From Acidisoma silvae (GTDB lineage Bacteria > Pseudomonadota > Alphaproteobacteria > Acetobacterales > Acetobacteraceae), in the NCBI RefSeq assembly GCF_020618775.1, contig NZ_JAESVB010000002.1:372001-436000 (forward strand): 64,000 nt of DNA, in the 5' to 3' direction. The translations under genes and the position numbers were made by a program. This document shows positions 46,063 through 55,986 of this stretch, one piece after another. The notes under the pieces were generated by a model that was not told the origin of the DNA, did no database searches, and saw only the letters and a list, made by a program, of their open reading frames with translations. The first letter of the stretch is position 1, and every line of letters starts with the position of its first letter.

Positions 46063-46917
46063 TCAGTTTCGTCCTGTGGTCGTACGCGCGCCAAGCGCCT
46101 CCGGCCCCAGGCCGATCACGAAAAAGCCTGCCGCATCGGCGGCCGCGACCATGCTTTCGCGCTCGACGATCAGCGTGCCGCCCGCCTCGAAAGCGATGCC
46201 GCGCAGGCCGGCCGCGATCGCGCCGCGTACTGTCTGCTCACCGATGGTCGGCAGATCGGCCCGCCGCTCTTGCCCAGGCTTCACCAGTTTCACGAGAATA
46301 CCGCCCGGCCCCGGCCAGGCCAGGCCGCCGCAGCGGCCGAGCATGGCATCGGTTCCCTCGACCGCTTCCACCGCGAGCACAATTCCCGCCTGCACCACAC
46401 AGCCTTGGCCGACATCCGCCACGCCCAGCGCCCGGCAAACGGCGATACCGCGCTGGATATCGGATTTCGCCTGATCGTCCGGCACCGTGCGGGTCATCAG
46501 CCCGGCGCGGCCGACCAGCCCGCCCAGAATTTCATGCGCGCCACGGACGCGAAACCCCTCTTCGCCCAGCACGCGGATGACGGCCTTCAGCAGCCCGTCA
46601 TCGCCCATGAAGGCGGCCTTGCCGATGCGGGCGAGGAGTTTCAGGCCTTCCCCGTCCGGCCGCAGGTCGCGGAAGGACGGCCGCTTGACCGGCCCGACCA
46701 GGACAAGGTCACGACAGTTCTGTTCTTTAAGAAGGGACAGGATGCGGACGGCACCGCCGAAACGCAGAAAGGCATGGGGAAAAGGCGCCAGCCGATCCGG
46801 CTCGGCATGGCCCTCAAGGCCGATGATGAAAACCCGCTGCCCGGCCGCCTCGGCGGCCCGGGCCACCTGCGCCGGCAGCGGTCCGCTTCCGGCTATGATG
46901 CCAAGGGCCGGTTCCAT
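46063..46917 (-). CDS. lpxI: UDP-2,3-diacylglucosamine pyrophosphatase LpxI
   Basis: 284 residues, the DUF1009/LpxI family that replaces LpxH in alphaproteobacteria. N-terminal LGIIAGSGPLPAQVARAAE and NCRDLVLVGPVKRPSFRDLR; C-terminal KLVKPGQERRADLPTIGEQT and the catalytic-region GTLIVERESMVAAAD. It hydrolyses UDP-diacylglucosamine to lipid X in lipid A synthesis. It lies 9 bp after lpxA. The usual next gene, lpxB, is not here. Confidence 0.93.
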   Translation of the reverse strand: MEPALGIIAGSGPLPAQVARAAEAAGQRVFIIGLEGHAEPDRLAPFPHAFLRFGGAVRILSLLKEQNCRDLVLVGPVKRPSFRDLRPDGEGLKLLARIGKAAFMGDDGLLKAVIRVLGEEGFRVRGAHEILGGLVGRAGLMTRTVPDDQAKSDIQRGIAVCRALGVADVGQGCVVQAGIVLAVEAVEGTDAMLGRCGGLAWPGPGGILVKLVKPGQERRADLPTIGEQTVRGAIAAGLRGIAFEAGGTLIVERESMVAAADAAGFFVIGLGPEALGARTTTGRN

Positions 46918-46926
46918 GACGAATGA

Positions 46927-47742
46927 TCAGGCCGCGTCTTCGGTCTCGACCGTGCGGGTGTCGCGGCGAATCAGGCCGCGCTTACTCGGCGCATCGATGA
47001 AGGCGAGAATTTCAGCGATCAAGGGATCAGCGCCGTAGCGTTGATGGGCTTCGGCCAGGCGGGTCGCGAAGACGCCCTCCTGCTGGAACAGAAGCCGGAA
47101 GGCCGCGCGCAGTCGGCGGATATCTGCCGATTCCTGGCCACGGCGGCGCAGACCTACGATATTCAGCCCGGCCAGCCGGGCGCGATTGCCCATGACCAGG
47201 CCGAAAGGAATGACATCGGCCTCGACGCCGGAAACGCCGCCGACCATGGCGCCGTGACCGATACGCACAAATTGGTGGATGGCCGCACTGCCGCCGATGA
47301 CCGCGCCGGCACCGATGCTGACATGGCCGCCCATGACGACGTTATTCGCGATGATGACGCCGTCGCCCAGCACGCAGTCATGCGCGACATGGACCACCGC
47401 CATCAGCAGGCATTTCTCACCGACCTTGGTGATGCCGGTGCCGGTCGCGGTGCCGCGATGGATGGTGCAATGCTCGCGGATCTGCGTGCCGGCGCCGATT
47501 TCGCAGCGCGTCGGCTCGCCCTTGTATTTCAGATCCTGCGGCGGCAAGCCGGCGCTGGCGTAAGGGAACAGAACCGCGCCCGCGCCGATCCGCGTATGAC
47601 CGTCGACCACAACATGGGAGACAAGGCGGACCCCATCTTCCAGCACCACATTCGGGCCGATATGGCAGAAGGGGCCGATTTCGACGCCCTGGCCGAGAAC
47701 CGCACCATCCTCGACGATGGCCGAGGGATGAACGGCACTCAC
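46927..47742 (-). CDS. lpxA: UDP-N-acetylglucosamine acyltransferase
   Basis: 271 residues, left-handed beta-helix of hexapeptide repeats beginning [20 protein letters not shown]. The catalytic His is in [15 protein letters not shown] (about 117-131). It adds the 3-hydroxyacyl chain to UDP-GlcNAc, the first lipid A step. The start overlaps the fabZ stop by 4 bp. A C-terminal helical part is present. Confidence 0.96.
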   Translation of the reverse strand: MSAVHPSAIVEDGAVLGQGVEIGPFCHIGPNVVLEDGVRLVSHVVVDGHTRIGAGAVLFPYASAGLPPQDLKYKGEPTRCEIGAGTQIREHCTIHRGTATGTGITKVGEKCLLMAVVHVAHDCVLGDGVIIANNVVMGGHVSIGAGAVIGGSAAIHQFVRIGHGAMVGGVSGVEADVIPFGLVMGNRARLAGLNIVGLRRRGQESADIRRLRAAFRLLFQQEGVFATRLAEAHQRYGADPLIAEILAFIDAPSKRGLIRRDTRTVETEDAA

Positions 47743-48242
47743 GAGGCGTCGCGATCGCGAATCATGGCGGAGAAATTCGCCTCCGCGACCGAGACGCCGT
47801 CTACCCGCACCACACCGCGGAATTTCCAGACGTTGCCGCGATTGCGCTCTTTGCTCACATGGACATGCAATTGATCGCCCGGCACGACCGGGCGGCGGAA
47901 CTTGGCGCTTTCGATCGACATGAAATAGACGAGCTTGCCGCGGGACTCCGGGCCTAGCGTCTCGACCACCAGCACACCCGCGGTCTGCGCCATGCTTTCG
48001 ATGATCAGCACGCCCGGCATCACCGGATGGCCGGGAAAATGTCCCTGGAAGAAGCCCTCATTGATCGTGACATTCTTGATCCCGACAGCCGAGACGTTCT
48101 TCTCGATGTCGATAACCTTGTCGATCAGGAGAAACGGGTATCGATGCGGAATATCAAGCATGATCTCCGCGAGATTCACGTTATGCCGCTCGACGGTTGC
48201 GGGCATCACCTCGCGACCTTGATCAGTCTCTGCATCCATCAA
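47739..48242 (-). CDS. fabZ: 3-hydroxyacyl-ACP dehydratase FabZ
   Basis: 167 residues as drawn; an internal ATG at codon 13 ([10 protein letters not shown]) may be the real start, giving the more usual ~155. Hot-dog fold with the active-site loop [11 protein letters not shown] and the catalytic His in [20 protein letters not shown]. It dehydrates 3-hydroxyacyl-ACP in fatty acid synthesis, competing with LpxA/LpxD for the same substrate. Confidence 0.95.
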   Translation of the reverse strand: MMDAETDQGREVMPATVERHNVNLAEIMLDIPHRYPFLLIDKVIDIEKNVSAVGIKNVTINEGFFQGHFPGHPVMPGVLIIESMAQTAGVLVVETLGPESRGKLVYFMSIESAKFRRPVVPGDQLHVHVSKERNRGNVWKFRGVVRVDGVSVAEANFSAMIRDRDAS

Positions 48243-48260
48243 TTCAGGCCCGCATTCGCG

Positions 48261-49310
48261 CTAATTTTTCGCTGCTTCCTCGCGCCGCATCATCCGGCGC
48301 AAGAAGGCAACCTGTCTAAAAAACTCTTTCACGGGCTCAGCCGGACTGCCAACAACCGATGCCCGGGGTGCAACATCCGCCATGACGCCAGCCTGCGCCC
48401 CGACTCTTGCCCCCTGACCGATATGAAGATGGCCCGCAACCCCCGCCTGGCCGGCGAGCGTTACGTAATCGCCCAAAGTCGTGGAGCCGGATATACCAGC
48501 CTGCGCCACGATAACACAGCATCGACCAAGGCGCACGTTATGGGCGATCTGCACCGCATTGTCGAGACGCGACCCTGCGCCGATCACGGTATCCTGGGCA
48601 GACCCCCGGTCGATCATGGAATTGGCGCCGATCTCGACGTCATCTTCGATAATGACGCGGCCAAGCTGCGGCACCGTGGTGAAACCCCGCGCCGTCGGCA
48701 TCGGGTCGAAGCCAAAACCCTCCTGCCCGATACGCACGCCGGGAAAAATGAACACCCGGTCACCGATCAGACTATGGCTGATCGAGGCGTGAGAGCCGAT
48801 ACGCGTGTCGCTGCCGACGATGACGCCATCGGCGATGGAAACCAGAGGACCGATCCGGCAGCGCGGCCCGATTTCGACCCGGGCGCCGATCACGCAATAG
48901 GGGCCGATCTCGGCCTCGGGCGCAATCTGCGCCGTCGGGTCCACGACCGCAGTCGGGTGAATGCCGGGCGTCACCAGTTCCAGCGGATGGAACAGCCGCG
49001 CGACCTGCGCCCAGACTGTGGTCGGGCGCGCCGAGGCGATTGCCAGGACGCCGGCCGGAACCTGCGCGACCAAGGCCGGTTCCAGGATCACCGCCCCTGC
49101 CCGCGTCTCGCTGAGCACGTCGAGATATTTTCGATTGGTCAGGAAGCTGATCTCGTCAGCTCCTGCCGTCTGCAAAGGTGCGACGCCCGCGAAAACACGG
49201 TCCATCGGCAGCCCCGCCAACTCCAAGCCGACCGTCTCAGCGATGGCCGAAAGTGGAAAAGGACCCGCGCGCAGAAAAAAGCGCGAGTCCCCAGCTACGG
49301 ATTGAACCAA
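48261..49310 (-). CDS. lpxD: UDP-3-O-acylglucosamine N-acyltransferase
   Basis: 349 residues. A short N-terminal uridine-binding domain (FPLSAIAETVG) precedes beta-helix repeats (HPTAVVDPTAQIAPEAEIGP and many more) and a C-terminal helix (EFFRQVAFLRRMMRREE). The catalytic His is in NAVQIAHNVRLGRC. It adds the second acyl chain in lipid A synthesis. An 18-bp gap separates it from fabZ. Confidence 0.96.
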   Translation of the reverse strand: MVQSVAGDSRFFLRAGPFPLSAIAETVGLELAGLPMDRVFAGVAPLQTAGADEISFLTNRKYLDVLSETRAGAVILEPALVAQVPAGVLAIASARPTTVWAQVARLFHPLELVTPGIHPTAVVDPTAQIAPEAEIGPYCVIGARVEIGPRCRIGPLVSIADGVIVGSDTRIGSHASISHSLIGDRVFIFPGVRIGQEGFGFDPMPTARGFTTVPQLGRVIIEDDVEIGANSMIDRGSAQDTVIGAGSRLDNAVQIAHNVRLGRCCVIVAQAGISGSTTLGDYVTLAGQAGVAGHLHIGQGARVGAQAGVMADVAPRASVVGSPAEPVKEFFRQVAFLRRMMRREEAAKN

Positions 49311-49321
49311 ACCGTCGATCC

Positions 49322-50170
49322 TTACTGACCCATCGGGCCGCCCTGACCCTGCTCAGCCTGCTGTTGGGCCTGCATGGAGGCCGCCGTCACCTTCGCGAAA
49401 GCCGCGTCCGGCGGAACCGTCACAGACGGCAGCACCTGGTTCAGCTGCTTGATGACTTCGGCCGTAATGTCGAACTCATTCATATTGAGCGCAACCTGCG
49501 CCCGGTGCAGCACCAGATTCATGCCGCGGCTGGTGGACACCTGGCGGATAACGGCGATCAGCGTGCGCTCGATCTGGCCGAGAGACACCTGGGCAGCGGC
49601 CTGGATGCGGGCTTCACTGTTGCGGAAGGCAAGCTGCGAATTGCCGATGCGCTGCTGCAGCGCCAGTTCACGCTTGCGCAGATCATCCTGGCTGTAATGC
49701 GCATTGGGATCGGCCAGTGCCGCCTGCACGCGGCGCCACATGTCCTGTTCCTTCTGCACTTCGGCGGTCAGTGCCGCGCGGCGGCGCTCGATTTCCTTCT
49801 GCACGGCCTGGGCCGCGGTGGAAGCCTGCAGCACGTCCGGCACGCCGATGACACCGATGATCGGCGCCGGCGGCGGGCTTTCCTTCATCAGCGTCGGCAA
49901 GGTCGGGATCGGCGCACTGGCCTGAGCCTGGGCCGCAGCCTCGGCCTGCGGGTCAGCGGCCGGCGCAACCGGAATGGCCGGCCCCATGTCGGGCATCGCT
50001 GCCGAACGGTGCGCGGTATGCGCGGGTGCGGCGGCACCATGCTTGGCGCTGCCACCGCCGCCGCCCTGGCTGGGAACGAACCAGCCCTGCGACGTCTGGG
50101 CATAGACTGCGCCAGGGGTGAGGATCAGCACCGCCGCCACGGCGACAATAGAACGAGAAAGGTATCGCAA
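49322..50170 (-). CDS. ompH: OmpH/Skp-family periplasmic chaperone
   Basis: 282 residues, longer than typical Skp (~160-200). A signal peptide (about 1-24, IVAVAAVLILTPGAVYAQ) is followed by a Gly/Ala/Pro/His-rich insert (about 25-100) and the Skp core from IGVIGVPDVLQASTAAQAVQ, with long coiled-coil arms (KEIERRRAALTAEVQKEQDM) and a Gln-rich tail. It escorts outer-membrane proteins to the Bam complex; bamA lies just upstream in the operon. Confidence 0.88.
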   Translation of the reverse strand: MRYLSRSIVAVAAVLILTPGAVYAQTSQGWFVPSQGGGGGSAKHGAAAPAHTAHRSAAMPDMGPAIPVAPAADPQAEAAAQAQASAPIPTLPTLMKESPPPAPIIGVIGVPDVLQASTAAQAVQKEIERRRAALTAEVQKEQDMWRRVQAALADPNAHYSQDDLRKRELALQQRIGNSQLAFRNSEARIQAAAQVSLGQIERTLIAVIRQVSTSRGMNLVLHRAQVALNMNEFDITAEVIKQLNQVLPSVTVPPDAAFAKVTAASMQAQQQAEQGQGGPMGQ

Positions 50171-50203
50171 AGGATCTACAACCTTACCGAAGCGGGATGA
50201 AAG

Positions 50204-52555
50204 CTAGAAGTTCGTGCCGAAGCCGAAGCGGAAAACCTGAGTCTGATCGTATTTGTACTTCACGATCGGATCGGCAAGATCGATGTTGATCAGGCCGAAA
50301 GGCGTATTCCAGGAGAAGCCGATACCGACCGACACGCGGGGCGACTTGTTCTGATAGACGCCACCGTAAGAATCGGTTGTACCATAGAGCGTGCCGATAT
50401 CGGTGAACACGCGGCCCGAAAGCCCGATATCCTTGGAAATCGGCAGCGGGAAATGCACTTCCGCCGTCCCGGTCATCATGGTGTCACCACCAAGACTATC
50501 GCCCGTCGCCGTATCATGCGGACCGGCGCCACCTTCCTGGAAGCCGCGCATATTGTCGCCGCCAAGGAAGAAGTTATCGATGATGTAGTAGTTGCCGTTG
50601 CCGTAGCGATACAGCTTGCCGGCGCCGGCACGCAGAGCCAGCGTCCAGGAACTGTTGCCCGTGAAATAGTCGAGCGGGATATAGTAGCCCGCGTCCAGCT
50701 TTACGCGCACATAGTCCGAGCTTCCGCCCAAACCGGCAAAGTCGGTGCCGAGCCGGATGATATAGCCGGTATGCGGGTCAAGCGTGCTGTTGCGATGATC
50801 CCAGGTAATCGACTGGCCGACCTGAGACAGAAGGGACCAGCCGGCCTCGTTCTTGACGTAGATACTGGCGTCCGATTCGACGTTGTAAACGTCACGATCG
50901 ACCAGCGAGTAGTTCCAGGTCTGCGACAGGAAGTTGTTGAACGCGTAGCCCGTGCGCGCCGTGAAGCCCAGCCGCTGTTCCTCGTATTGCGAGATATCGA
51001 GGTTGTTGTTCGTGGTGTCGAAGACCTCGCCGCCGACCATCAGGTTCCGGTCGAGGAAATAGGGGTCAGTCACTGACAGATCGATCTGACTGGCGCGCTG
51101 CGCCAGCACACCGGTGATGCCGGCATCGATACCCGTGCCGATGAGGTTCTTTTCGTTCAGGCCGAGATCGACCAGCGCACCGTCATCGGTTGAGTAACCA
51201 CCGCCGATGGTGAAGGAGCCGGTCGCCTGTTCCTGAACGGCGGTCGTCAGCACGATCTTGTCGGGCGCGGAACCCGGCTGCGTGCTCATGTCCACGCTCT
51301 TGAAATACTGCAGCTCATTCAGCCGCTCGCGAGAGTCCTTGATCTTCTGCGCGTTGAAGGCGTCGCCTTCCGCGATCTGGAACTCGCGGCGAATGACCTT
51401 GTCTTCCGTGCGGCTGTTGCCGGTGATGTCTATCCGCTCAAGGAAGACGCGCGGGCCTTCGTCGATCTCGAAGGTGAGGTCAACGACATGCTGGCCGGTC
51501 GCGGTCACGCGCTTGGTTTCGATCGGCTTGACCTGAACGAAGGCGAAGCCGCGGCCCTGCACGTCAGTTGTGATGGCCTGGACGCTCTGGGTGATAGCGT
51601 CGCCGTTATACCAGTCGCCGGAGCCCAGCTGCAGGTCGCCCTTGGTCGTGGCACCGTCCAGATGCGGCAGATGCGAGACGATATTGACCTTGCCGATGCG
51701 ATAGCGCGGCCCTTCGTTCAGCACGAAGGTGATGTAGAAAGACGAGCGATCGGGCGCCAGTTCGGCTTCCGTATTCAGCAGCTGGTAATCCGGATAGCCA
51801 CTGCGATGGTAGAAGCGGCTGAGCAGATCCTGATCCAGGCCGACGCGGCCAGGATCATAGGAATCGCTGGTGGACAGGAAGCGCCACCAGGCACTTTCGC
51901 GGCTGCTGACGACGTCGCGCAGCGCGCCTTCGCTGAAGTGCTTGTTGCCGACGAAAGCGATGCGGCTGATGAAGGTCGCCTTACCGTCATGAATCTTATA
52001 GACGAGGTTGACGCGGTTTTCCGGCAGCAGAATGATCTGCGGCACCACCGTCGTCGAATAATAGCCCTTATGGGCATAGGCATCGAGAATCGCCTGGCGG
52101 TCCTGTTCAGCGGCCTGCGGCGTATAGACCGAATTTCCACGCAGAGAGACGATGCCGACCAGGTCCTTGTTGACCAGCTGGTGGTTGCCCTCGAAAGCGA
52201 CCTGGGCAATCAGCGGATTTTCGCTGACGGCCACGACCAGATTATTCCCCACGCGGGTGATGGAGACGTTCTTGAAGAGGCCCGTCGCGTAGAGCGTCTT
52301 CAGGCTCTGGTCGATCGCCTTGGCGTCGAAGGGCTCGCCCGGGGTCAGCAGCATATAGGACTCGATGGTCCCGGCCTCGATGCGGTGATTACCCTGCACC
52401 TCGATGGCCGCAATCGTATTGCCCGACTGCACGGGAACGGCAGTCGGCCGCGCGTGTTTCGTGTGAGGGCGCAAAGTTTGCGAATGGGCTGCACCGGGGA
52501 CAAACGCGGGCAGAAGGCAGGCTGTTGCGAGCAGCGCAGCACGAGTGCGAAGCAA
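50204..52555 (-). CDS. bamA: Outer membrane protein assembly factor BamA
   Basis: 783 residues from a TTG at 52555, chosen because AGGGAG lies about 10 bases upstream and a clean signal peptide begins there (LRTRAALLATACLLPAFVPG). The nearest in-frame ATG, at 52732, would add ~59 unlikely residues. Five POTRA domains (about 45-420; for example IAAIEVQGNHRIEAGTIESY and FISRIAFVGNKHFSEGALRD) are followed by the Omp85 barrel with the WTLALRAGAGK, FFLGGDNMRGF and GRVFTDIGTLYG segments and a terminal Phe (FGFGTNF). It inserts beta-barrel proteins. Confidence 0.95.
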   Translation of the reverse strand: MLRTRAALLATACLLPAFVPGAAHSQTLRPHTKHARPTAVPVQSGNTIAAIEVQGNHRIEAGTIESYMLLTPGEPFDAKAIDQSLKTLYATGLFKNVSITRVGNNLVVAVSENPLIAQVAFEGNHQLVNKDLVGIVSLRGNSVYTPQAAEQDRQAILDAYAHKGYYSTTVVPQIILLPENRVNLVYKIHDGKATFISRIAFVGNKHFSEGALRDVVSSRESAWWRFLSTSDSYDPGRVGLDQDLLSRFYHRSGYPDYQLLNTEAELAPDRSSFYITFVLNEGPRYRIGKVNIVSHLPHLDGATTKGDLQLGSGDWYNGDAITQSVQAITTDVQGRGFAFVQVKPIETKRVTATGQHVVDLTFEIDEGPRVFLERIDITGNSRTEDKVIRREFQIAEGDAFNAQKIKDSRERLNELQYFKSVDMSTQPGSAPDKIVLTTAVQEQATGSFTIGGGYSTDDGALVDLGLNEKNLIGTGIDAGITGVLAQRASQIDLSVTDPYFLDRNLMVGGEVFDTTNNNLDISQYEEQRLGFTARTGYAFNNFLSQTWNYSLVDRDVYNVESDASIYVKNEAGWSLLSQVGQSITWDHRNSTLDPHTGYIIRLGTDFAGLGGSSDYVRVKLDAGYYIPLDYFTGNSSWTLALRAGAGKLYRYGNGNYYIIDNFFLGGDNMRGFQEGGAGPHDTATGDSLGGDTMMTGTAEVHFPLPISKDIGLSGRVFTDIGTLYGTTDSYGGVYQNKSPRVSVGIGFSWNTPFGLINIDLADPIVKYKYDQTQVFRFGFGTNF

Positions 52556-52570
52556 AGAACGCGTCTCCCT

Positions 52571-52816
52571 CAGTTCCGGCTTAAGCCGGTAGCAGAACCA
52601 GCCCGATCGGCAGGCGGGCAAAAACGTCAGTGGGCCCCGACCGTCGGACCTTCCGCCATCGAGAGGCCAAACCTTCCGGTCTGGCGACACGCGGCAGTTG
52701 CTGGATAGTCCGGCAATCAGCCCCGACCGCAAGACACGGACCGGCGGCTTTGCCCTATCTCAGCCCCCCGTATCGCGGCAAGGTCTTTCTCACCGCGACA
52801 TCGGGTCCTTCCTACG
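52571..52816. other. bamA upstream gap
   Basis: The ~245 bp between the bamA start region and the rseP stop holds no gene. It probably contains a bamA promoter; no clear sigma-70 or sigma-E boxes were recognised. Confidence 0.4.
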
Positions 52817-53929
52817 TTATCCGGCGAGATGCGTCACCCAGTGAACGAAGCCCAATTGATTGACGTCGTTCCAGGTCGCGAAGACGAAAAGGCACAGCAA
52901 CAGGGCGAATCCAGCCCGGAAGCCATATTCCTGAGCCTTGACCGGAAGCGGCCGGCCACGGATCGCCTCTGCGATATAAAAAAGAAGATGACCGCCATCG
53001 AGAACGGGGATCGGAAAGAGGTTGATTAGGCCGAGATTGACCGACAGCACGGCGATGAAGGAGATCAGGCTGGCCACGCCCATGGCGGCGACCTGACCGG
53101 ACAGCGAGGCGATGCGCAGCGGCCCGCCGAGCTGATTGAGCCCGGTGCGATGGCTTACAATTTGCCACAATCCGGCCAGCGTTTCCTTTCCGACCGTCCA
53201 GGTCTGGTTGAGCCCCTCAACCACGGCCTGGCCCGGCCCCAGACGCTGAAAGCTGGGCGGCCCTTCGATGATGCCGAGAACGCCCTTCTGCCCACCATGA
53301 CCGTCCGACACCGCGCCGGCCGTCACACGGAACATGATGGAGGCGTCACCCCGCTTCACGATCAGCCCCATGTCCTTGCCCGGATTGGGTGCCACCTGCT
53401 GCTGGATGTCCGTAAAGCTTTTGACCGCGACGCCATTGACGCTCTGGATCAGATCGCCGGTCTTCAGCTTGGCGTGGGAGGCGGCGGATTCCGGCATGAT
53501 CTGGCCGATGACCGGCGCGTCGATCGGCTTGCCGACGGCCATGAAGAGACCGATGAACAGCACGGCGGCCAGAATGAAATTTGCGATCGGGCCGGCCGCA
53601 ATGACAATCATGCGCGACCAGACGGATTTTTCGTGGAAGGTGCGGCCTTGCTGCCAGGCGGCGCGGTCTTCGTCGGACACATCCTCCGGACGCTCCTGCC
53701 CGTGCAGCTTCACATAGCCGCCAAGGGGGATCCAGGCCAGTTTCCACACCGTGCCGCGCTTGTCAGTCCAGCGCGCCACCGACTGGCCGAAGCCGATCGA
53801 GAAGGTTTCCACATGCACGCCGCGCCAGCGCGCGGCGAGGTAGTGGCCCATCTCATGGACGAAGACGAGCACGCCCAGAACGATGGCGAAGGAGACGACG
53901 GTACGAAGCAGGCTGATGAGATCGTGCAT
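52817..53929 (-). CDS. rseP: RseP-type site-2 protease with PDZ domain
   Basis: 370 residues. Zinc motif HEMGHYLAARWRGV in the first helix (about 25-38), a PDZ domain in the middle (DLIQSVNGVAVKSFTDIQQQ), and the last helices with LFPIPVLDGGHLLFY (about 310-324), which supplies the third ligand. It cleaves membrane-anchored regulators such as anti-sigma factors. Confidence 0.94.
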   Translation of the reverse strand: MHDLISLLRTVVSFAIVLGVLVFVHEMGHYLAARWRGVHVETFSIGFGQSVARWTDKRGTVWKLAWIPLGGYVKLHGQERPEDVSDEDRAAWQQGRTFHEKSVWSRMIVIAAGPIANFILAAVLFIGLFMAVGKPIDAPVIGQIMPESAASHAKLKTGDLIQSVNGVAVKSFTDIQQQVAPNPGKDMGLIVKRGDASIMFRVTAGAVSDGHGGQKGVLGIIEGPPSFQRLGPGQAVVEGLNQTWTVGKETLAGLWQIVSHRTGLNQLGGPLRIASLSGQVAAMGVASLISFIAVLSVNLGLINLFPIPVLDGGHLLFYIAEAIRGRPLPVKAQEYGFRAGFALLLCLFVFATWNDVNQLGFVHWVTHLAG

Positions 53930-53964
53930 AATGGTCCGTCTTTAGCGGATTGGCCGGGGTGCCG

Positions 53965-55128
53965 TCACGCGGCACGCGACAGGATAAGGGCGTCGGCCGC
54001 ATGCCGCGCCGCCGCGTCGAGCGCGATGATCGCGTCCAGATCCGGCGCCGGCGGCACGCCCAGCCGGTCCAGCACGGCTTCGACTGTGCCAACGATATCC
54101 AGAAAACCGATGCGCCGCGCCAGAAAGGCGGCCACAGCCACCTCGTTAGCGGCATTCATGATGGCCGGCGCGCCACCGCCGGCGACCAGAACCTCCCGCG
54201 CCACGCGCAGCGCCGGGAAGCGGTCCGTGTCAGGCGCCATGAATTCAAGCTGTGACAGCGTGGTGAGATCCAGCCGCTTGGCATTGGTCACCAGACGGTC
54301 CGGCCATCCCAGGGCATGAGCGATGGGGATATGCATGTCCGGCGCGCCAAGCTGGGCCAGCATGCTGCCATCGGCATAGCAGACAATGCCGTGCACGACC
54401 GATTGCGGATGGACCAGAACCTCGACCGCCGCACTCGGCAGCCGGAACAGGCGGGCCGCCTCGATGACTTCCAGCCCCTTATTCATCATGGTGGCCGAGT
54501 CGATGGTGATCTTGGCGCCCATCGACCAGACGGGATGCTTCAGCGCGGCCTCGGGCGTGATGGCGGCCATGGCTGCCCGCTCGGTCTGGCGGAAAGGCCC
54601 GCCGGAGGCGGTCAGCACGATGCGTTCGATGGCCGTCGCGTTCTGCGGCTCCCAGCACTGGAAGACGGCATTGTGCTCGGAATCGACCGGGAGCAGACGG
54701 GCGCCTGCCGCCGTCACCGCGTCCATCATGATGTCGCCGGCCGAAACCAGCACTTCCTTATTGGCGAAGGCGATGGCGCCGCCACGGCGGATGGCCGTCA
54801 GCGTCGGGTGAAGCCCGGCCATGCCGATGATCGCGGCCATGGTCCAGTCGGCCGGCAAAGCTGCCGCCGCGTTCACGGCATCCGGCCCGGCGGCGACGGC
54901 AATGCCGGTCCCGGCCAAGGCCTCGGTCAGCGTATCGAGCCCGGCCTCGTCATGGATGACGGCGATTTCCGGCCGGCAGAGTTTTGCCTGTTCCGCCAGC
55001 AGTTGGGCATTGCGGCCAGCCACCAGCGCGCGGACGCGGTAGCGGTCGGGCTCGGCCAGGATCAGGTCCAGGGTTTGCGTGCCGACGCTGCCCGTGCTGC
55101 CCAGGATGCTGATTGTCTTCACTGCCAC
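53965..55128 (-). CDS. dxr: 1-deoxy-D-xylulose 5-phosphate reductoisomerase
   Basis: 387 residues from a GTG at 55128, seven bases after AAGGAG; GTGs at 55134 and 55122 are alternatives. The gene begins inside the cdsA 3' end. NADPH loop TISILGSTGSVGTQTLDLI, metal/substrate region LLPVDSEHNAVFQCW, and IERIVLTASGGPFR. It commits carbon to isoprenoids through the MEP route and so feeds uppS in the same operon. Full length. Confidence 0.95.
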   Translation of the reverse strand: MAVKTISILGSTGSVGTQTLDLILAEPDRYRVRALVAGRNAQLLAEQAKLCRPEIAVIHDEAGLDTLTEALAGTGIAVAAGPDAVNAAAALPADWTMAAIIGMAGLHPTLTAIRRGGAIAFANKEVLVSAGDIMMDAVTAAGARLLPVDSEHNAVFQCWEPQNATAIERIVLTASGGPFRQTERAAMAAITPEAALKHPVWSMGAKITIDSATMMNKGLEVIEAARLFRLPSAAVEVLVHPQSVVHGIVCYADGSMLAQLGAPDMHIPIAHALGWPDRLVTNAKRLDLTTLSQLEFMAPDTDRFPALRVAREVLVAGGGAPAIMNAANEVAVAAFLARRIGFLDIVGTVEAVLDRLGVPPAPDLDAIIALDAAARHAADALILSRAA

Positions 55129-55973
55129 AGCCACACTCCTTCCCCGATCAATAGCGCTATCACGAGGGCGGTGGGGGCCGCCGTCAGCATACCGTCGAGC
55201 CGGTCCAGCAAGCCGCCATGTCCGGGGATCGAGCGCCCGGAATCTTTTACGCCAAAATACCGCTTGAAACCGCTTTCCAGCAGATCGCCTATCATCGAGG
55301 CAATGCCGATGATGATGGAGATCACGACGCAATGGACGAGCGGAATGCGGTGGCTGACCAGCCCCGCGACGCCCAGGCCCACCAGGGCCGCCGCGAGCGT
55401 TCCGCCCACGGCGCCGGACCAGGTTTTGCCCGGCGAGATCGCCGGCGCCAGTTTCGGGCCGCCGACCAGCCGCCCGACCAGATAGGCGCCGATGTCGCTC
55501 GCCCAGATGATCAGCACCAGATAGACCATGTCCCAGCGCCCGACGCTGGGCAGATGCCGCAGCCGCACCAGGGCGATGACCGCGGGGGCGAGATAGACGA
55601 AGCCACCGGCCAGCCACAGCGCACGGGTATCGCGGCCGAAGACCAGCCAGCCGATCACCGCGAAAACGGCGGCAGTACCAAGCGCCGTGAGGCCGCCGAA
55701 ATTATGATCGATCAGCGGAATCGCGGCCATGCCCAGCGGGAGCAGCACGGTTGGCCAGGCCCAGGGCTTGGCCTTGTTCATGCCCACCCATTCGGCGGCG
55801 CAGCCCAAAGCACAGGCGGCGATGAGAATGGCCCAGGCGCCCTTGCCAAACCACAGACAGGTCAGCGCCAGCGGCGCCAGGACAATGGCGGACCCGACCC
55901 GCTTGCCCAGATCGCCCCATCGTCCCTTCCTGGCCGGCGGCGGAGACGGCGGCAAGGCGCCGGTCTCCGGCAT
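55119..55973 (-). CDS. cdsA: Phosphatidate cytidylyltransferase
   Basis: 284 residues from the ATG at 55973; the frame continues upstream but only as antisense-like residues overlapping uppS. Multi-pass membrane enzyme with the signature near the C-terminus: SMIGDLLESGFKRYFGVKDS then GRSIPGHGGLLDRLDGM (about 230-265). Makes CDP-diacylglycerol for phospholipids. 13 bp after uppS. Confidence 0.95.
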   Translation of the reverse strand: MPETGALPPSPPPARKGRWGDLGKRVGSAIVLAPLALTCLWFGKGAWAILIAACALGCAAEWVGMNKAKPWAWPTVLLPLGMAAIPLIDHNFGGLTALGTAAVFAVIGWLVFGRDTRALWLAGGFVYLAPAVIALVRLRHLPSVGRWDMVYLVLIIWASDIGAYLVGRLVGGPKLAPAISPGKTWSGAVGGTLAAALVGLGVAGLVSHRIPLVHCVVISIIIGIASMIGDLLESGFKRYFGVKDSGRSIPGHGGLLDRLDGMLTAAPTALVIALLIGEGVWLWQ

Positions 55974-55986
55974 CAGACTGGATGGT

